From NCBI RefSeq assembly GCF_028737195.1, contig NZ_JAQZAJ010000001.1, positions 1 through 64,000 of the forward strand: a stretch of 64,000 bases of DNA, given 5' to 3'. Position 1 is the stretch's first letter; each line of letters starts with the position of its first letter. The notes under the pieces are model-generated. The model searched no databases, was not told where the DNA came from, and saw nothing but the letters and a program-made list of their open reading frames with translations. The position numbers and the translations under genes are program-made. Source of the stretch: Pseudovibrio exalbescens (GTDB taxonomy: Bacteria > Pseudomonadota > Alphaproteobacteria > Rhizobiales > Stappiaceae). Below are positions 34,771-43,661 of this stretch, in pieces.

Positions 34771-35535
34771 GTGACTGTTGTGGTGAAACTTCCGAACGAA
34801 CAGACTACCAGATCGCTTTCTGATGACCCTCGGCCGGGCATCCTGATGATCGCCGGGTTTGGTGATAATTCATCCATGTATGATGCGCTGCACGGTACCG
34901 AGTTGGCGAAGGCGTACTGCCTGGTCCCATTTGACATGCCTGGTTTTGGAGCGCCGGCCTTGAGGGGCCGCACATCGCTGCACGCTCTGTCAGAATGTGT
35001 ACTGATTGAGGCTCGGCGCAACCGCGCGCACATCATAATGGCGCATTCGGTTGCATCGGTTGTGGCTGCAAAGGCGGCGGCAGCGTCAAACGGAGACATA
35101 AGCTGCATATTGTCACTCGAAGGCAACCTCACGGCCGACGACGCCTATTTTTCGGGGACCGCCGCAGATTATGACGGCCCGGAAAAGTTTCGGTCTGCCT
35201 TTCTGTCACGGCTTGAGCTTATGGCAAAAGAGGACGCAATTCTTGCGAGGTACCGGCGCGAGGTCGAAAGCGCTGATCCGGTCGCTCTGTGGGAGCTCGG
35301 CTGTGATGCGCGCCGCTATTCTGAAGCGTGTGTTCCAGGTGAAGAGCTTCAATCGGCGGCGCTAGTACATTACTTCTACAACCCAGTTAACTGCCCCCAA
35401 ACATCCATATCATGGTTGGAAAACAACGGGATGCCGCGATCCATACTGGCGGATGCATCGCATTGGGCCCCTATAGACCAGCCAGATCCTCTTGCGCGAC
35501 AAGTGACCAATTCCTTGGAGCGGCTTCTCCATTGA
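34771..35535 (+). CDS. Alpha/beta hydrolase
   Basis: This 254-residue soluble protein has the hydrolase fold: an oxyanion strand (GILMIAGFGD), nucleophile elbow AHSVAS (Ser in place in the usual GxSxG, with Ala first), and a C-terminal catalytic His in DASHWAPID. The substrate is unknown. The start is a GTG at 34771, right after AAGGA; GTG 34780 is better spaced. It is divergent from the MarR gene with only about 30 bases between them, so the two are probably regulated together. Confidence 0.75.
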   Translation: MTVVVKLPNEQTTRSLSDDPRPGILMIAGFGDNSSMYDALHGTELAKAYCLVPFDMPGFGAPALRGRTSLHALSECVLIEARRNRAHIIMAHSVASVVAAKAAAASNGDISCILSLEGNLTADDAYFSGTAADYDGPEKFRSAFLSRLELMAKEDAILARYRREVESADPVALWELGCDARRYSEACVPGEELQSAALVHYFYNPVNCPQTSISWLENNGMPRSILADASHWAPIDQPDPLARQVTNSLERLLH

Positions 35536-35541
35536 TGCGGG

Positions 35542-36144
35542 TCAGTAGGCCTGCGGCTCGCGCCACATGATCCAATATGTGCGACCTAGAAGCGGCTCAT
35601 AGCACTCTGTGGCGTGATTGAACCCCATACGGCGATAGAACGGCAAGCTCTTGCTGTTGAAGGTCTCCAGGTAACATAGCCTGTTCTGCTGATCCGCGCT
35701 GGCAAGTGTCGGCTGCAAAAGCCGCGCAGCCATCCCTCGACCTTGAGCCTCCGGCTTCACCGCTAGGATCGACAGATACCAAGCCCGACTGAGCGTCGCG
35801 GGGACGCGCTCGTACATGGCTTTTGAGATCGCAGTGTATGTCGCTGCGCCATCGTTCCCCAAGGTGGCGTACAAATTCTTCTGGAAAGCTTCCTTTACGT
35901 GTGTAGTTCCTTCAAAGAGGGCCGGTTTTTTCCAAATCGCAGCGCCATTGCTTCCCTCGACGACGCACAGTGTCTCAGGATCCTTGGACGAGAGAGGGAT
36001 GGTGAAGTAATTCGATAGTATCGCCGTGCGTTCGGCCTCATCCTTTGCCGATCGAACTATAGCGCAATAAAATGGGTCGTGCATGAAGGCACGTGCTAGC
36101 GCGGATGCAAGGTCACTTGTGTACACGAAGGTGGCTTTCTGCAT
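35542..36144 (-). CDS. GNAT family N-acetyltransferase
   Basis: This 200-residue protein shows the GNAT core: WYLSILAVKPEAQGRGMAARL (acetyl-CoA binding loop QGRGMA, about residues 139-144) and the C-terminal CYLETFNSKSLPFYRRMGF. It would move an acetyl group to an amine, perhaps on a small molecule. I use ATG 36144 (MQKATFVYT); the longer frame to 36207 lacks a good start. It converges with the hydrolase gene, 6 bases apart. Confidence 0.78.
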   Translation of the reverse strand: MQKATFVYTSDLASALARAFMHDPFYCAIVRSAKDEAERTAILSNYFTIPLSSKDPETLCVVEGSNGAAIWKKPALFEGTTHVKEAFQKNLYATLGNDGAATYTAISKAMYERVPATLSRAWYLSILAVKPEAQGRGMAARLLQPTLASADQQNRLCYLETFNSKSLPFYRRMGFNHATECYEPLLGRTYWIMWREPQAY

Positions 36145-36369
36145 TATGGTTTTGATGTCACTGGCGTACCAAGCACCGATTGGGAGCGCCACTGAACTTG
36201 GAGGCAATTGATCACGCCGGTATTGGACTGCCGTGGCAGGGCCAATCGCTCAAACGGCCACATATTTATTGGACCGAACGACTGCTCACAACAGAATAAT
36301 CCTGCGCGACGTTTGACCTACTGAAATTGGGCTGTGCACCCGCGAAGCTTCGTCTGCACAGCCCGAAGA

Positions 36370-37137
36370 TCAGATGAGCGGTAGACCAACGGCCTTGCGA
36401 CCTTCGGCGTTCTTCAAGGAAAAGTCCCCGCCATCTTGCGCGCGCGCGGCATCCGTTGTCAGCCAGGCGACGGCTTGTCCGACCCATTCCGCAGGAATAT
36501 GCGCCTCCCAATCGAGTTGGCTTACGGGGTTGATGCCCGAGGATTTGATGGACCGCTGCATGTCCGTCGCAACTGTTCCGGGGCTCAGGCCCACGACATT
36601 GACTCCCTTGGGCGACAATTCCTTGTGTGCCGTCCGCGTCAGACTCAAGAGCGCCGCCTTGGTGGAACAGTAGTGGGACCAACCCTCCAGTGCCGAGGTG
36701 GCTGCACCGGACGAGATGTTGATCACAAGGCCCGAGCCCTTTTCCACCATGCCGGGCACCACAGCACGCAACATGTGGAAGGCGCCCTTCACGTTGACAT
36801 CCACCACCTTGCCCCAGGCAAGCGGGTCTGCGTCTTCGATCCGGGCAATCGGGTCAATCAGCCCTGCGTTGTTCAGCAGAATGTCGACGCCGCCAAATGC
36901 CTCCTTTGTGCGCGTCACAGCGGCAATGGCCTGGTGCCAGTCTGCAACATCGCAGGCTATCCCGATGGCCTGAGGTCCGATTTCGCCTGCAATACGGTCC
37001 ACGGCGCCGCCTGAGCGGGCAGCCAATGCAACATTGGCTCCAAGGGATGCAAGGTGACGCGCGGTCGCCTCGCCAATGCCACGGCTTGCCCCGGTGATCA
37101 GGGCGGTTTTTCCTGTCAAGTCGATGTCTTGATTCAT
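36370..37137 (-). CDS. Short-chain dehydrogenase/reductase
   Basis: This 255-residue Rossmann enzyme has GASRGIG (cofactor loop), NNAG, catalytic Ser, and YCSTK (YxxxK). It would oxidise or reduce an alcohol, ketone or sugar using NAD(P)H. AGGAACAGAAG precedes the ATG at 37137. It is the last gene of the minus-strand YceI/b561/azoreductase operon, 24 bases after the upstream stop. Confidence 0.88.
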   Translation of the reverse strand: MNQDIDLTGKTALITGASRGIGEATARHLASLGANVALAARSGGAVDRIAGEIGPQAIGIACDVADWHQAIAAVTRTKEAFGGVDILLNNAGLIDPIARIEDADPLAWGKVVDVNVKGAFHMLRAVVPGMVEKGSGLVINISSGAATSALEGWSHYCSTKAALLSLTRTAHKELSPKGVNVVGLSPGTVATDMQRSIKSSGINPVSQLDWEAHIPAEWVGQAVAWLTTDAARAQDGGDFSLKNAEGRKAVGLPLI

Positions 37138-37160
37138 TTTCTTCTGTTCCTTTGCTTGTT

Positions 37161-37718
37161 TCAATCTTCTGCTGCCGCGACCACACGTGCCCTCAGCAGC
37201 ACTTCGGCACCTACGGCATCCTGTCCGATGCCAACGTCATGGGTCAGCCGCAGGATCACCCCGGTGATGTCTGCCTCGCCGCGCCCGTCCGCGATGTTCA
37301 AGGTGCCGCTGAGGACAAGCGGCGCCGCTATGTCGCGCAGTGTCAGGGTGCCGTTCACGTCCAAGGCGCCGGTGTCGGGCGACCAGTCGAAACCGGTAGC
37401 CGCAAACACGGCTGTGGGATGATCCTCGACTGACAACCAGGTGGTATCGCCCAGGGCTTGTGCACGCGGGTCATCGACTGACACGCTCTGCATGTTGATC
37501 TCGACCCGCAGGCTGGCATTGCCCGGTATTGCAGGATCAAAATCGATCTCGGCGGTCCAATCGGCGAAGGCGCCGACAATTTCGGACCCGCCCAGGTCGA
37601 TCACGAATTCAAGGGCGCTTTCATCCCGTTCCATGATCCAGAGCGGATCGGCTGCCGCCCCCGACAGGGTAGCGGCCGCGGCAAGGATCCCGATCAGCGT
37701 TTTGCGAATGCGCGTCAT
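37161..37718 (-). CDS. YceI family periplasmic protein
   Basis: This 185-residue protein has an N-terminal signal peptide (MTRIRKTLIGILAAAATL, cleavage after about residue 22) and the lipocalin-like YceI barrel: IDFDPAIPGNASLRVEINM and DITGVILRLTHDVG. YceI-type proteins bind polyisoprenoid or quinone-like lipids in the periplasm. Its start overlaps the cytochrome b561 stop (ATGA). YceI plus b561 is a known association, suggesting transfer of electrons to a bound quinone; substrate uncertain. Confidence 0.85.
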   Translation of the reverse strand: MTRIRKTLIGILAAAATLSGAAADPLWIMERDESALEFVIDLGGSEIVGAFADWTAEIDFDPAIPGNASLRVEINMQSVSVDDPRAQALGDTTWLSVEDHPTAVFAATGFDWSPDTGALDVNGTLTLRDIAAPLVLSGTLNIADGRGEADITGVILRLTHDVGIGQDAVGAEVLLRARVVAAAED

Positions 37719-38326
37719 TGTCGTGTCTCCGGGTTTGGAAGGATGGGCAGCATCGCGTGCAGCGTGCCGTCACGATCCAGGAGGTGATGTTTCAGGGCGG
37801 CCAGCGCATGGAGCCCTGCAAGGCCAAGCAGTGCGTAGCCGCCCAGCCTGTGCAGGGTTGCCAACACCGCCTCCCGCTCCGCGCTCGGGCCGACCGGGTG
37901 GGGAATATTAACCAACCCGAACCACAAGGTCGGCAAGCCAAGCGGAGACGATGCCGCCAGCAGCCAACCTGTGATCGGCATCGACAACATCAGTACGTAA
38001 AGCACGACCTGCGCCGCACCTGCCGCCAGCTGAATGGGCAAGGGATGGTCGTGATCGGGGCCGGATACCCGCAGCGCAATCCGGAGCCCCAACCGCATCA
38101 GAATCAACGCGAACAACGTGATCCCGATCGACTTGTGAAGCTGATAGGCCTGATAAAGCGGCACGCCCAGCACCTTCACGGTGTAGTCGCCGGTTGCGGC
38201 GGCATGTTCTTCCGCCGCAACCATGAGCAAACCAGCCCCGACCATGACCACAAGCGCAAATGCGATCCCCCAATGCAGCGCAATCAGCCAGACCGGCCAG
38301 TTGTCATTTGCGGGGCGGCGGGTCAT
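37715..38326 (-). CDS. Cytochrome b561 family membrane protein
   Basis: This 203-residue protein has four membrane helices with heme-ligand candidates His18 (LIALHWG) and His64 (YQLHKSIGI), plus later histidines in LHRLGGYALL and LAGLHALAALKHH. b561 proteins carry electrons between the quinone pool and periplasmic partners. It overlaps both neighbouring YceI genes by 4 bases (ATGA on each side), so the three proteins are probably made together. Confidence 0.88.
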   Translation of the reverse strand: MTRRPANDNWPVWLIALHWGIAFALVVMVGAGLLMVAAEEHAAATGDYTVKVLGVPLYQAYQLHKSIGITLFALILMRLGLRIALRVSGPDHDHPLPIQLAAGAAQVVLYVLMLSMPITGWLLAASSPLGLPTLWFGLVNIPHPVGPSAEREAVLATLHRLGGYALLGLAGLHALAALKHHLLDRDGTLHAMLPILPNPETRQ

Positions 38327-38991
38327 TCGCTTGGCCCTGTGAAGCCTTCGACGCGGCCCCAGTTGCAGGGGATGTTCGTGTCAGGTGCACCGTCGCATTG
38401 CACGAGGTCGAACCGCGCATCCAGCGTCACGACAAAGCCCGTGGGTGAGCCGAGAAACGCGATGAAATCCATCCCATGGTCCAGGCGCATGATCTCACCG
38501 GTGGCGTGAAAACCAACGACTTCGATCTCGTCGTAGTTGGGGATGAATTCAGGGTAATTGCGCCGGTTGACCATCTCGAAGTCCAGCTCAACAGGCGCTG
38601 TAACTCCAAGCATCTCAAGCTCGCCCTCAAGAATGCCGGTCGTGGGTGTCAGCATTTGAACTGCGCTGGAGGTGAAGGTGATCTCGGGATGTACGTCCAC
38701 ATTCAGGTAATCCTGATTGCGGATGTGATTGTCCCGGCCGATATGGTTACTGTCGACGGAGGCCGCATTGATGGTGAAGGTGATCTGCGAATTCGCTGGG
38801 TCGGCCTCATCAATCAAGAAGGTGCCGTCAAATTCGTTGAACCGTCCAACAGTGTTGGCCATGTTCATGTGATCGATTTCCCACCCGATGTAGGCGTGGC
38901 CAAGGTCGAGGGTCCAAGCGACGGGTTCGGCGTACGCAGTTGAAGCAAGCATTGCAGCGGCAGCTGCCGTAAGAGCAGTTTTGCGGATCAT
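38323..38991 (-). CDS. YceI family periplasmic protein
   Basis: This 222-residue protein has a signal peptide (MIRKTALTAAAAAMLASTAYA) and the YceI barrel with GRFNEFDGTFLIDE and FTINAASVDSNHIGRDNHIR. Compared with the first YceI protein, it ends in a Cys-containing tail (QCDGAPDTNIPCNWGRVEG). It lies just upstream of the b561 gene in an overlapping block and probably binds a lipid or quinone in the periplasm. Confidence 0.88.
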   Translation of the reverse strand: MIRKTALTAAAAAMLASTAYAEPVAWTLDLGHAYIGWEIDHMNMANTVGRFNEFDGTFLIDEADPANSQITFTINAASVDSNHIGRDNHIRNQDYLNVDVHPEITFTSSAVQMLTPTTGILEGELEMLGVTAPVELDFEMVNRRNYPEFIPNYDEIEVVGFHATGEIMRLDHGMDFIAFLGSPTGFVVTLDARFDLVQCDGAPDTNIPCNWGRVEGFTGPSE

Positions 38992-39014
38992 GTGATGTTC
39001 CTTTATATATGGGG

Positions 39015-39587
39015 TTATGCGGCGCGATCGGCCGGGTGGGTCCAGGCCAGAGGTTTGACCGGATCGTCGAGCTCGGTATGAGCGAGCGCGTTGGTGAAAT
39101 TGCTCAGGAGTTTGGTGGCGAGACCTGTCAAGACTTCAAGCGCCTGCCGCTTGTCGAAACCGGCATCGAGGAAGACCTGAAGACGCTCGTCACCGATATG
39201 TCCGCGGCTTTCAATAAGCTCACGGGCGAAGGTGCGCAGGGCTTCCAGCTTTGTGTCGGAGATTGGCGTGCCCTCGCGCAGGGCTTCGATTACATCATCG
39301 GGCATCTTTGACATTTGCATCAGCATTGAGTGACCGGCGGTACAGTAGTGACAGCGGTTCTCGAAATTCGCCGTTTGCATCACCACCTGTTGTTCTAAGG
39401 GGCTAAGCGTCGTTTCTTCGGCAAAGATGCGAAAGGTTTCGAGATACGCGCGATAGGTGGCGGGGGCTTCTGCCATCACCTGATGGAGCTTCGGAAAGAA
39501 GCCGTAGGCCGCCATTGAGGCGTCGATGAGCGCCTGGCTTTCCGCAGGAGCAGTATCTTTGGAGTGATAGGTGAATTCGGTCGTCAT
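39015..39587 (-). CDS. Carboxymuconolactone decarboxylase/AhpD-like protein
   Basis: This 190-residue helical protein has the AhpD-type redox motif CHYCTAGH (Cys79, Cys82, His86). AhpD-like proteins reduce peroxides by thiol chemistry, while the CMD name comes from related enzymes; the CxxC and His here favour the peroxidase type. It is in the redox operon, 4 bases after the GST stop. No membrane or signal segment. Confidence 0.8.
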   Translation of the reverse strand: MTTEFTYHSKDTAPAESQALIDASMAAYGFFPKLHQVMAEAPATYRAYLETFRIFAEETTLSPLEQQVVMQTANFENRCHYCTAGHSMLMQMSKMPDDVIEALREGTPISDTKLEALRTFARELIESRGHIGDERLQVFLDAGFDKRQALEVLTGLATKLLSNFTNALAHTELDDPVKPLAWTHPADRAA

Positions 39588-39591
39588 GTTT

Positions 39592-40233
39592 TTATCTCCA
39601 GTGAGGGGGGTAGGTTTCTGCGACGCCAGGAAGGGCGCTCATGCGTTTCATCCAGGCCTTTAGCGATGGCCGGTCTTCAGAAAGCCGCGCAACGGGTTCT
39701 GGTGGCGAGGCGGATTTCACGACGCCGCGCGCGATCCAGTGGAGGGCCGGATAGAGCCAGATGTCATTGGCCATCGGTGCGTCTCCCCCAAGAAAATCGG
39801 TGCTCTCCAGGGTCTCTGCGATGTCATCTGCCGCCGACAGAAGCGCGTCGCGGTCCGCGTCGGGCAGCGGGCGATTGCGCAACAGCGATTGTGCGGTGCT
39901 CGTCACTGCCGGTCGGAGATCCACTTCCATCAGCATGACATCTTGCCAGACCCGTGCTGCGCTCTTGGTATCGTCGCCCCAGATCGGGCGGTCCGGAAAG
40001 GCGCGGTCCAGCCAGGCCAGGATGGCGAGGCTTTCCCGCAGCGCCACGTCACCCATGACCAGCGTCGGGACCTGTCCTTTCGGGTTCAGCGCAAGGTATT
40101 CAGGTGCCCGGTTCTCGCCATTTTGAACGTCCAGCAGGCGATGATCGAAAGGCACTCCTTTCAGCACCAGGGCCAGCATCACCCGCCAGGCAGGCGGGCT
40201 GCCCGAGATCCAGTAGAGCGTGAGGCGGCTCAT
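39592..40233 (-). CDS. Glutathione S-transferase family protein
   Basis: This 213-residue protein has the thioredoxin-like N-terminal domain (LTLYWISGSPPAWRVMLAL) with the usual Pro in GQVPTL and a helical C-terminal domain. It would conjugate or reduce electrophiles with glutathione. The start lies 3 bases after the azoreductase stop. Typical catalytic Ser/Tyr of the GST active site could be the Ser in the SGSP loop. Substrate unknown. Confidence 0.8.
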   Translation of the reverse strand: MSRLTLYWISGSPPAWRVMLALVLKGVPFDHRLLDVQNGENRAPEYLALNPKGQVPTLVMGDVALRESLAILAWLDRAFPDRPIWGDDTKSAARVWQDVMLMEVDLRPAVTSTAQSLLRNRPLPDADRDALLSAADDIAETLESTDFLGGDAPMANDIWLYPALHWIARGVVKSASPPEPVARLSEDRPSLKAWMKRMSALPGVAETYPPHWR

Positions 40234-40236
40234 CGT

Positions 40237-40863
40237 TCAGGCCGCGAATTGAGCGTCAACTTGGGCCAGTGCTTCGACCGCACTCGCGGATACGGCCGCG
40301 TCATCCGCAGTCGTGCCCTCAACAGAGAAACTGGTGACCGACGTCAGGCCAATGAAGTTCAGCAACAGTGTGAGGTAGGGGCGCATGAAGTCATAGCTTT
40401 CCAGCGGCCCGCCCTTGGCATAGCCCACCGCACCATAGGCATAGGCGACATAGACCGGCCGGTCGGCCACAAGCCCGCCGAACTGCCCATCTTCATAGGA
40501 AAAGGTCTGGTTGATCCGCACCACGTGATCCACCCAGGCCTTCAGCGCCGAGGGGACGGAGAAATTGTAGATGGGTGCCGAAATCACGATGGTATCGGCG
40601 GACTTGAGCTCTGAGATCAATTCATCCGAGAGGCTCAATGCAGCGCGCAGGTCGTCGGTCAGCTGTTCAGGCGGTGTATAGAACCCGGCAATGGTCTCGT
40701 TCGAGATATGCGGAAGGGGCGCGATGGCCAGATCGCGGATGACCACCTCGGCGTCCGGTTCCTGAGCTTTCAGGTTCTTGACGATCTGGTCGGCCAATTC
40801 GCGGCTGCGAGAGCCCCCATTGCCGGGCCGTGCAGAGCTGTCGATGCGAAGAATTCGGGTCAT
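40237..40863 (-). CDS. FMN-dependent NADH-azoreductase
   Basis: This 208-residue flavodoxin-like enzyme starts with RILRIDSSARPGNGGSRS (FMN phosphate loop) and has SAPIYNFSVPSALKAWVDHV. Azoreductases reduce azo dyes and quinones with NADH. I use ATG 40863. It is the first gene of the seven-gene minus-strand redox operon and divergent from a LysR gene 108 bases away, which fits quinone or electrophile-responsive control. Confidence 0.85.
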   Translation of the reverse strand: MTRILRIDSSARPGNGGSRSRELADQIVKNLKAQEPDAEVVIRDLAIAPLPHISNETIAGFYTPPEQLTDDLRAALSLSDELISELKSADTIVISAPIYNFSVPSALKAWVDHVVRINQTFSYEDGQFGGLVADRPVYVAYAYGAVGYAKGGPLESYDFMRPYLTLLLNFIGLTSVTSFSVEGTTADDAAVSASAVEALAQVDAQFAA

Positions 40864-40971
40864 GTCGATGTCCTTTTTGACGTGTTGAGGCCGATATGGC
40901 CCATGCGCGACTTGCGAAAAACATGCCGAAGCGCCAATCTGTCGTGCGAGATCTGCATGAATGGTGACCTC

Positions 40972-41898
40972 ATGGACGACCAACTTCTCCGGATAACCCT
41001 TCTGGTTGCGCGCACCGGTTCTTTCGCCGCGGCTGCGCGGGAGACGGGTGTCGATCCGTCCTCTGTCTCCCGCCAGGTTGCCGCGCTGGAGCAGGTACTT
41101 GGCATCCGGATTTTTGACCGCACCACGCGCCGTCTGGACTTGACCGAGGCCGGGAGCATCTACCTGGATCGCGCTTCGCCCGCCCTTGAGGCGATGGACG
41201 AGGCCGCCGACGCGGCACGCGATGTCATGTCGGAACCATCCGGGCTCTTGCGGGTTACGACCTCGGTCGCCTTTGGCGAGCGCTGGCTGTTGCCGCGGGT
41301 GGCCAGCTTTCGCACGGAATATCCGCGCATCGATCTGGACTTGGTCCTAACGGACGCTGTCACGGATCTTGCGCGCGAGGGGATCGACCTCGCGCTTCGT
41401 TTGGGCCGTCGCCCCGATACTGGCTCCATGGTTGCCGCCAAACTATTTGATACACGCTACCGCGTGGTAGCATCCCCGGACTACCTCGTTCGTGCTGGAC
41501 ATCCCGATACGCCTGAGGAGCTCGTCGGACATGATGGATTGCTGTTTCGTCTGCCAAGCTTTCGTACCGTGTGGCACTTCCGGAGCAGAACGCGTGATAA
41601 CTCATATGATGCGTTGCCGCGCCCGACGCTCACAATATCGAACGCCCTGGCGCTGCGCAGGGCGGCGCAGGCAGGGTTGGGCGTGACATTGCTCGCGGAC
41701 TGGACAATCGATGAAGACCTGAAACGAGGTCTCCTTGTCGATCTCTTTCCAGATTACGAGGTAAGTGCCGTCGGGTTCGATACCGCGGCTTGGCTTGTAT
41801 ACCTCTCGCGAGAGTATGTACCGGCCCGCCTACGGGTGTTCATTGACCATATCAAAAACAGTTCTGCGGTCGGGCAGGTCAACAACACCTCAGCCTGA
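40972..41898 (+). CDS. LysR family regulator (azoreductase operon)
   Basis: This 308-residue protein has the LysR helix-turn-helix (GSFAAAARETGVDPSSVSRQ) and a two-part effector-binding domain. I chose ATG 40972, which starts at the conserved DNA-binding part; ATG 40957 is also possible. Divergence from the azoreductase operon suggests it controls that operon. The C-terminal tail is polar and not conserved. Effector unknown. Confidence 0.88.
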   Translation: MDDQLLRITLLVARTGSFAAAARETGVDPSSVSRQVAALEQVLGIRIFDRTTRRLDLTEAGSIYLDRASPALEAMDEAADAARDVMSEPSGLLRVTTSVAFGERWLLPRVASFRTEYPRIDLDLVLTDAVTDLAREGIDLALRLGRRPDTGSMVAAKLFDTRYRVVASPDYLVRAGHPDTPEELVGHDGLLFRLPSFRTVWHFRSRTRDNSYDALPRPTLTISNALALRRAAQAGLGVTLLADWTIDEDLKRGLLVDLFPDYEVSAVGFDTAAWLVYLSREYVPARLRVFIDHIKNSSAVGQVNNTSA

Positions 41899-41922
41899 AG
41901 TGTGCGAGGCGGAGCAGCCCGG

Positions 41923-42780
41923 CTAAGAAAACCGGGAAAACGCCTCTGCAATAGCGGACATGGTTGATTTGATCCGTGGCACGTTGCGAAGCTCTTCATG
42001 AGTCAACACCCAGGCTTGTTCGCTTGGCATGTTCCCGAGATTTCGAAGAGCCGACAGATCACCGCGCTGTTCGACATAGGCACAAGGTAGCCGCGCCACC
42101 CCCATACCCTCTGCAACGAATTTTGCCTGAGTGATCATGCTGTCCACGCGAGCGACAACACGGCCCTTGGGGTCGAAGTCGTCAATAATCCCGTCATTCG
42201 CCGTAAGACCTTTGGGCAGGTTCCAAGAAAGCCAGTCAAAACCGCTGGTTTGTTGCGCCCATTTTCCCGTGCCGTATACCGCCGTTCGAATGGGGCCCAA
42301 CCGGCGCCCCACCAGCCCTTCGTTGGGCGCATCCACAAGCCGGACGGCGATGTCGGTCTCCCGTTTTTCGAGACTGAGATATGTGTTGCCTGGTCGCATA
42401 TCGAGCTGCACTTTCGGCAACTCCGACAACATACCGGTCAGTTCCGGAGCAATGAGCTCAAAGGTGAAGTCGGTCGCTGACACCTTCACGACGCCGGAGA
42501 TTTCGTCTTCTTCCGCCGCCCCTGCGAGAGCCTGGTTCACACCACCTTCCAACCGTCGCGCAAGGTCGACCAGATCGTCGGCCACCGGGGCCAGGACGAC
42601 ACCACCCTTGATGCGCTCGACCAGTTTGATCCCAAGCGTCTCCTCGAGCTTGCGTATGCGCCTTGGAACGGTGGTCGCATCCATCTTTAGCCGTTCGGCA
42701 GACTGATTGACGTAGCCGGTCTCGGCCAAGGCAAGGACCAGTTTCAGGTCGTCCCAGTTCAAAACATCGCTTGGTCTCAT
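41923..42780 (-). CDS. LysR family regulator (tautomerase operon)
   Basis: This 285-residue regulator begins RPSDVLNWDDLKLVLALAET and has the LysR helix-turn-helix up to about residue 50 (MDATTVPRRIRKLEETLGIK). It converges with the other LysR gene, 24 bases apart, and diverges from the tautomerase operon, whose first start lies 125 bases away; it probably controls that operon. Confidence 0.88.
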   Translation of the reverse strand: MRPSDVLNWDDLKLVLALAETGYVNQSAERLKMDATTVPRRIRKLEETLGIKLVERIKGGVVLAPVADDLVDLARRLEGGVNQALAGAAEEDEISGVVKVSATDFTFELIAPELTGMLSELPKVQLDMRPGNTYLSLEKRETDIAVRLVDAPNEGLVGRRLGPIRTAVYGTGKWAQQTSGFDWLSWNLPKGLTANDGIIDDFDPKGRVVARVDSMITQAKFVAEGMGVARLPCAYVEQRGDLSALRNLGNMPSEQAWVLTHEELRNVPRIKSTMSAIAEAFSRFS

Positions 42781-42905
42781 GCACTTAGTTCCATGCTGCG
42801 TAGATGCAGGTGAGCCTGCAGTATAGTGCGTTGCTGCATCTTTGGCTAGGTGAGAAGTTGATCACAGGCCAAGGACGGCCAGCAAGCAATCGAAAGGAAA
42901 TCACC

Positions 42906-43103
42906 ATGCCTGTCATTCGTGTCACCGTTCCAGGAAACGCCTGGAGCAAGGAAGAGAAAGCCGAAATCGCGTCGAAGCTGACCGATGGCCTCGCCAACGT
43001 GGCCGAGACCTCTGGCAAAGGCGACATCAAGCAATTCATCACCGTCCACATCCTGGAAGCCTCCGAAGGTGGCTACGCGATGGGCGGAAACGTTATCGGC
43101 TAA
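42906..43103 (+). CDS. 4-oxalocrotonate tautomerase family protein
   Basis: This 65-residue protein starts MPVIRVTVPGNAWSKEEKAE: the Pro after Met is the catalytic base in tautomerases once Met is removed. It forms a small hexameric or dimeric enzyme acting on enol acids. GAAAGGAA precedes the ATG at 42906. It leads an operon with two SRPBCC proteins and a YceI protein. Confidence 0.82.
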   Translation: MPVIRVTVPGNAWSKEEKAEIASKLTDGLANVAETSGKGDIKQFITVHILEASEGGYAMGGNVIG

Positions 43104-43118
43104 GCGGAAGCTCGGTTC

Positions 43119-43640
43119 ATGAAAATCGCAAAAACCGTAACTGTGAACGCCTCGGCCGACCGTTTGTGGGAGATTCTCGGGACCGAGTACCTCCATGCAG
43201 GACGCTGGGCGAGTGCCGTTTATCACTCATCTGGCAAGGGTGACGCCCGCATCGAGGGCGCGCCCGCCGAAGGCCGCGTTTGCCAAACGAGCCTTGGTCC
43301 GTTCACCGAAACCATCGAAGAGTTCGATCCAGAGCAGCGTTTCGTCGCTTACTCGGCGACAGGCGACAAGATGCCTGGCTTCGTCAAAAACCTAACGAAC
43401 TACTGGCGTGTGAATCCGCTGGGGCCAAATAAGTCCAGCGTTCAGATGGAGTTGACTGCGGACATCGCGTTCCCTTTCAACATCCTGATGGGGCCAATGA
43501 TGAAGATGCAGTTCGGCTCGGTCGTCAAACATATCATCTCAGAACTTAAGCACTACGCCGAAACCGGAAAACCACACGCTCGTAAAGTTAAAGCCGACGG
43601 CTCCAAGAAAGCACGCCAAGCGCGCGCTGCGATGGCCTGA
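43119..43640 (+). CDS. SRPBCC (START-like) family protein
   Basis: This 173-residue protein has the SRPBCC helix-grip pattern (TVTVNASADRLWEILGTEY, then WRVNPLGPNKSSVQMELTAD), a hydrophobic ligand cavity fold used by polyketide cyclases and lipid transfer proteins. The C-terminal 30 residues are Lys/Ala-rich. No signal peptide, so it is cytoplasmic. It follows the tautomerase by 15 bases. Confidence 0.78.
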   Translation: MKIAKTVTVNASADRLWEILGTEYLHAGRWASAVYHSSGKGDARIEGAPAEGRVCQTSLGPFTETIEEFDPEQRFVAYSATGDKMPGFVKNLTNYWRVNPLGPNKSSVQMELTADIAFPFNILMGPMMKMQFGSVVKHIISELKHYAETGKPHARKVKADGSKKARQARAAMA

Positions 43641-43661
43641 AGCCAGAAAGGAAGAACGACA

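Noticed and set aside
36266-36682. Minus-strand frame near the SDR gene
   Set aside because: It overlaps the SDR gene in another frame and has no motif.
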